In this document: in pieces, positions 4,552 through 6,695 of the stretch
Layout: the number at the start of each line of letters is the position of its first letter
Position numbering within the stretch: position 1 is the first letter of the stretch
NCBI GenBank assembly: GCA_030641505.1
Contig: DAOWHI010000207.1
Span: 1 to 6,695, forward strand
DNA: 6,695 bases
Direction of reading: 5' to 3'
Source: Gemmatimonadota bacterium
GTDB lineage: Bacteria; Gemmatimonadota; Gemmatimonadetes; JACCXV01; JAHWKZ01
Position numbers and translations under genes: made by a program
Notes under the pieces: generated by a model
What the model was told of the DNA's origin: nothing
What the model saw: the letters and a program-made list of their open reading frames with translations, nothing else
Databases searched by the model: none

Positions 4552-6467
4552 CGACTCTCCGGCGCTGCTTTCAGCTTCGCATCGCCCGCACGCTGTTCCC
4601 GCCGCACCTCGCCGTTTGGCTCGTGGCTATTGCGTTTGGTGTCTTTCAGACGTACGGCTGGGTTTTGACGTCTGTCGAATTGGTCATGAGCGCTGCCTCG
4701 TTGATTGCACTGGTGCACGCTGTGCAGCAGTGGGCTGGCAAATCCCGCCGATCGCTCCTGGCGGCCAACACTGCGCTCACGTATCTGATCGGCTTGCTCT
4801 GGCTCTACGGCTGGGGCCTTGGGGGCCAGCCGGACTATGCCATCCTTGCGGAGAACGCGACGCTCATTTTCGATTCGGGAACGTTCGAACTGATCAGATC
4901 CGAGCTTGGCGGATGGCCCGGGATCTTTGCTATCGCCCTCGTTGGGTCGCCGTTCGCACTTCAGCGACGATTTGCCTACCTCACGGCCGGGGCAAGGGTG
5001 CCGACATGGCGGGGGCGCTTCGTGTCAACCGGCACCTACGGTGCCTTGCTGAGCATCGGGATCCTCACACCCCTGCGTTCGTTTGAGGGGAGCAGCAGTA
5101 TGATTATCTCCGCCTACTACTACCACATGGATGATGTCCGACATGATGTCCGAGCCGCCCTTGAGGCCGATCACACCGAGTATCCCTATCGAGCTTACCA
5201 CGATGCTCTGCCGGTCAGCGAGAAGCTTCCTCACGTCTTCGTCGTGCTGATGGAGTCGTACAACGGCCTGCAGATTGACCGCCGGGTCCCCGATGGGCGA
5301 GAGATCACACCATTTTTCAATCGGATCGTGCGGGAAGGGCTCAGCGTCGAGCTGTTCTACAGCAATTCAATTCAGACGGCGCGGGGGTTCCTGTCCGTGT
5401 TGTGCTCAACCTGGCCGAGCATCAAAGGCAAAGCGTTCGTTGATTTTGAGAGCACGAACTATCGTTGCCTGCCAGAAGTATTGCGCGAGCACGGCTACGC
5501 CACTCGGTTTTATCACAACTCCAACAATCTCGAGAAGGAAGGTATCGGACACTTCCTGCGTGCAAACGCGTTCGATGAAGCGTACGATCTCGATTCGTCG
5601 TTCGTCGCCGATCATGAGCGCGAGGAGCTTCTGTGGGGCTACGGTGATGCGATGCAGGACGATGTCTACCTCGAGCGCGTGCTCCGCAAGTTGGATGCGG
5701 TGTACGGCAAACAGACCACGCGTCCACCGACATTCACGGTCATTTCGACTGGTTCGCACCATCGATCCTACCGATGGATGCCGGAGGACCAGCGGTTTCT
5801 CTTCAAGAACCCGCAAGACAAATGGCAGTGGTTTGCGACCTCACTGAACACATTCGACACGTACCTGGAACGCTTTTTCGACATGCTCGCAGAGCGGCCG
5901 TGGATCGAAGATCCTATCGTGGTGTTGGTGGGTGATCACGGGATGCCGGCCGGCGAACACGGGGGTTATCACAACGAGAAGGGGTTCTACGAAGAGAATT
6001 TCCGAACGCCGCTCGTGATCTGGAGTCCCGGACGCGTGCCAGCTCGGACCGTGACGGGACGCGCATACTCGCATATCGACATCATGCCGACGCTGCTGGA
6101 CCAGCTAGGCATCAGCACGTGGAGTCACATGCTCGGGACGTCGATCTTGCGCGCCGGCAGTGTCGAGCCGAAGGCTGTAATCCAGATCCAACCGTACAAC
6201 GGTCGGTCGATCGGCGTCGTCAGCTATCCCTACAAGTACGTGCACCACCAAGCCAGCCAGCGGGAATTCCTGTTTGATCTCGCTGCGGACCCTGCCGAAT
6301 CGCAGAACCTGGTATTCCGGATGGCGAACTCGCCCGTGCTGGCCGAACTGAGATCCCAGGTCCGCGAAGTCTTTCGGCACCAGGCGTTGCTGGAGGCGGA
6401 CCGGCTGTGGGCCGATCGACTTGCGGATCCCGCCAGCCAGGAGAACGCTCGGGAGTTCGTGCCGTAA
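4548..6467 (+). CDS. LTA synthase/OpgB-like membrane-bound sulfatase-superfamily enzyme
   Basis: A 639-residue inner-membrane enzyme. Five predicted helices (residues about 20-39, 45-59, 68-91, 123-138, 160-176) precede an extracytoplasmic alkaline phosphatase/sulfatase-type domain (about 227-530). The metal and active-site elements of LtaS-type enzymes are visible: E236 in VVLMESYNG, the likely nucleophile T277 in NSIQTARGF, H404/H405 in STGSHHRSY, and D463-H464 in LVGDHGMPAGEHGGYHNE. FRTPLVIW and YSHIDIMPTLLDQLG are standard sulfatase-family strands, and DLAADPAESQNL near 577-588 is a typical C-terminal motif. Relatives transfer phosphoglycerol or phosphoethanolamine to teichoic acids, glucans or lipids. 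In a Gram-negative host, envelope glucan or lipid modification is likelier than lipoteichoic acid. I chose the ATG at 4548 because it overlaps the leader ORF stop and begins just before the first helix. A GTG at 4464 would add 28 Arg/Ala-rich residues. Confidence 0.9.
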   Translation: MTTLRRCFQLRIARTLFPPHLAVWLVAIAFGVFQTYGWVLTSVELVMSAASLIALVHAVQQWAGKSRRSLLAANTALTYLIGLLWLYGWGLGGQPDYAILAENATLIFDSGTFELIRSELGGWPGIFAIALVGSPFALQRRFAYLTAGARVPTWRGRFVSTGTYGALLSIGILTPLRSFEGSSSMIISAYYYHMDDVRHDVRAALEADHTEYPYRAYHDALPVSEKLPHVFVVLMESYNGLQIDRRVPDGREITPFFNRIVREGLSVELFYSNSIQTARGFLSVLCSTWPSIKGKAFVDFESTNYRCLPEVLREHGYATRFYHNSNNLEKEGIGHFLRANAFDEAYDLDSSFVADHEREELLWGYGDAMQDDVYLERVLRKLDAVYGKQTTRPPTFTVISTGSHHRSYRWMPEDQRFLFKNPQDKWQWFATSLNTFDTYLERFFDMLAERPWIEDPIVVLVGDHGMPAGEHGGYHNEKGFYEENFRTPLVIWSPGRVPARTVTGRAYSHIDIMPTLLDQLGISTWSHMLGTSILRAGSVEPKAVIQIQPYNGRSIGVVSYPYKYVHHQASQREFLFDLAADPAESQNLVFRMANSPVLAELRSQVREVFRHQALLEADRLWADRLADPASQENAREFVP

Positions 6468-6483
6468 CAGGTCCGGACCCGTC

Positions 6484-6513
6484 GGTTGAAGCTTCGACTA
6501 CGCCGGTTCAACC
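6484..6513. repeat. Inverted repeat between the convergent gene ends
   Basis: GGTTGAA (6484-6490) and TTCAACC (6507-6513) are a perfect 7-bp inverted repeat with a 16-nt loop. It spans the 30-nt gap and the last codons of the minus-strand gene. Neither side has a T-tract, so a terminator role is doubtful. Confidence 0.4.
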
Positions 6514-6695
6514 CTGACCGGGCACACCTTTAGCTCGGCGGTTTCCGTGATCGGGTCGTAGCCCGAACCGGTCAACACGTTGATCGGGACGTCGGCGAAG
6601 CTAAAGCTGGCGAATACGGTGCCCCGCGGCGAGCGGTTGGTCGCCTTGACCTTGATCCGCACCGATCCGCGGGGGCTCGACATCTCGGCCCACTC
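6498..6695 (-). CDS. C-terminal end of a formate dehydrogenase-type molybdopterin oxidoreductase alpha subunit (partial)
   Basis: Only the last 65 residues are in the window; the N-terminal part lies beyond the right edge. The frame is open to the edge (EWAEMSSPRGSVRIKVKA...) and ends at the TAG at 6498-6500. The sequence SPRGSVRIKVKATNRSPRGTVFASFSF, then INVLTGSGYDP, then TAELKVCPVRVE is the C-terminal beta-barrel that binds the molybdopterin guanine dinucleotide cofactor. It is found in formate dehydrogenases and assimilatory nitrate reductases; the 'F.F......N.LT....DP....E.K.C.V.VE' pattern is most like formate dehydrogenase. Formate or nitrate as substrate cannot be decided from this end. 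The gene converges on the sulfatase gene with a 30-nt gap. Confidence 0.85.
   Translation of the reverse strand, partial: EWAEMSSPRGSVRIKVKATNRSPRGTVFASFSFADVPINVLTGSGYDPITETAELKVCPVRVEPA

Noticed and set aside
4460..5086. Plus-strand frame of 208 residues overlapping the start of the sulfatase
   Set aside because: It is a shifted frame inside the membrane-helix region of the sulfatase; the translation is Arg/Cys/His-rich with no membrane or domain pattern.

Overview
The window comes from a moderately GC-rich bacterium. Its genes include a DASS-type ion symporter, a CspA-type cold-shock protein, a single-domain alarmone hydrolase, a membrane-bound sulfatase-fold enzyme and a formate dehydrogenase-type molybdoenzyme. 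Together they suggest an environmental, probably Gram-negative, organism such as an uncultivated proteobacterium, myxobacterial relative, gemmatimonadote or acidobacterium. The phylum cannot be fixed from this sequence, and I see no transposase, phage gene, CRISPR array, tRNA or rRNA.

Layout. (1) Positions 1-1049, minus strand: N-terminal 349 residues of a DASS/SLC13 sodium-anion symporter, cut off by the left edge. (2) Positions 1099-1323, minus strand: a self-contained transcription unit without any ATG. It has a near-consensus sigma70 promoter (TTGACA-17-TATAAG), about 190 nt with several perfect hairpins, and a strong intrinsic terminator, so it is a good candidate for an undescribed structured small RNA. 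(3) Positions 1353-1807, minus strand: a cold-shock protein gene with a roughly 180-nt leader. The leader holds an intrinsic terminator, a 10-nt segment that can pair with one arm of that terminator, and a tandemly duplicated ribosome-binding site plus start codon. (4) Positions 1831-3812, plus strand: a tight three-gene operon divergent from csp. It encodes a small alarmone hydrolase (HD domain only), a membrane-anchored Coa1-like protein and a membrane-anchored alpha/beta hydrolase. (5) Positions 3863-4297, plus strand: a small exported protein of unknown function, with its own promoter inside the end of the hydrolase gene. (6) Positions 4301-6467, plus strand: a promoter with a perfect 12-bp palindrome at its predicted start site, a 25-codon leader ORF that overlaps the next start codon as ATGA, and an LTA-synthase/OpgB-like membrane sulfatase. 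(7) Positions 6498-6695, minus strand: C-terminal end of a formate dehydrogenase-type molybdopterin oxidoreductase, convergent with the sulfatase.

Functional reading. The window is mostly housekeeping and envelope or stress functions: cold shock, alarmone turnover, envelope phospho-/sulfo-ester chemistry and dicarboxylate uptake. The most unusual part is RNA-level regulation around csp, namely a leader that looks like a folding switch and a separate structured RNA gene directly downstream. The leader-peptide and palindrome arrangement in front of the sulfatase is the next most interesting. All RNA and promoter proposals rest on motif reading by eye. No folding, homology search or expression data were available.
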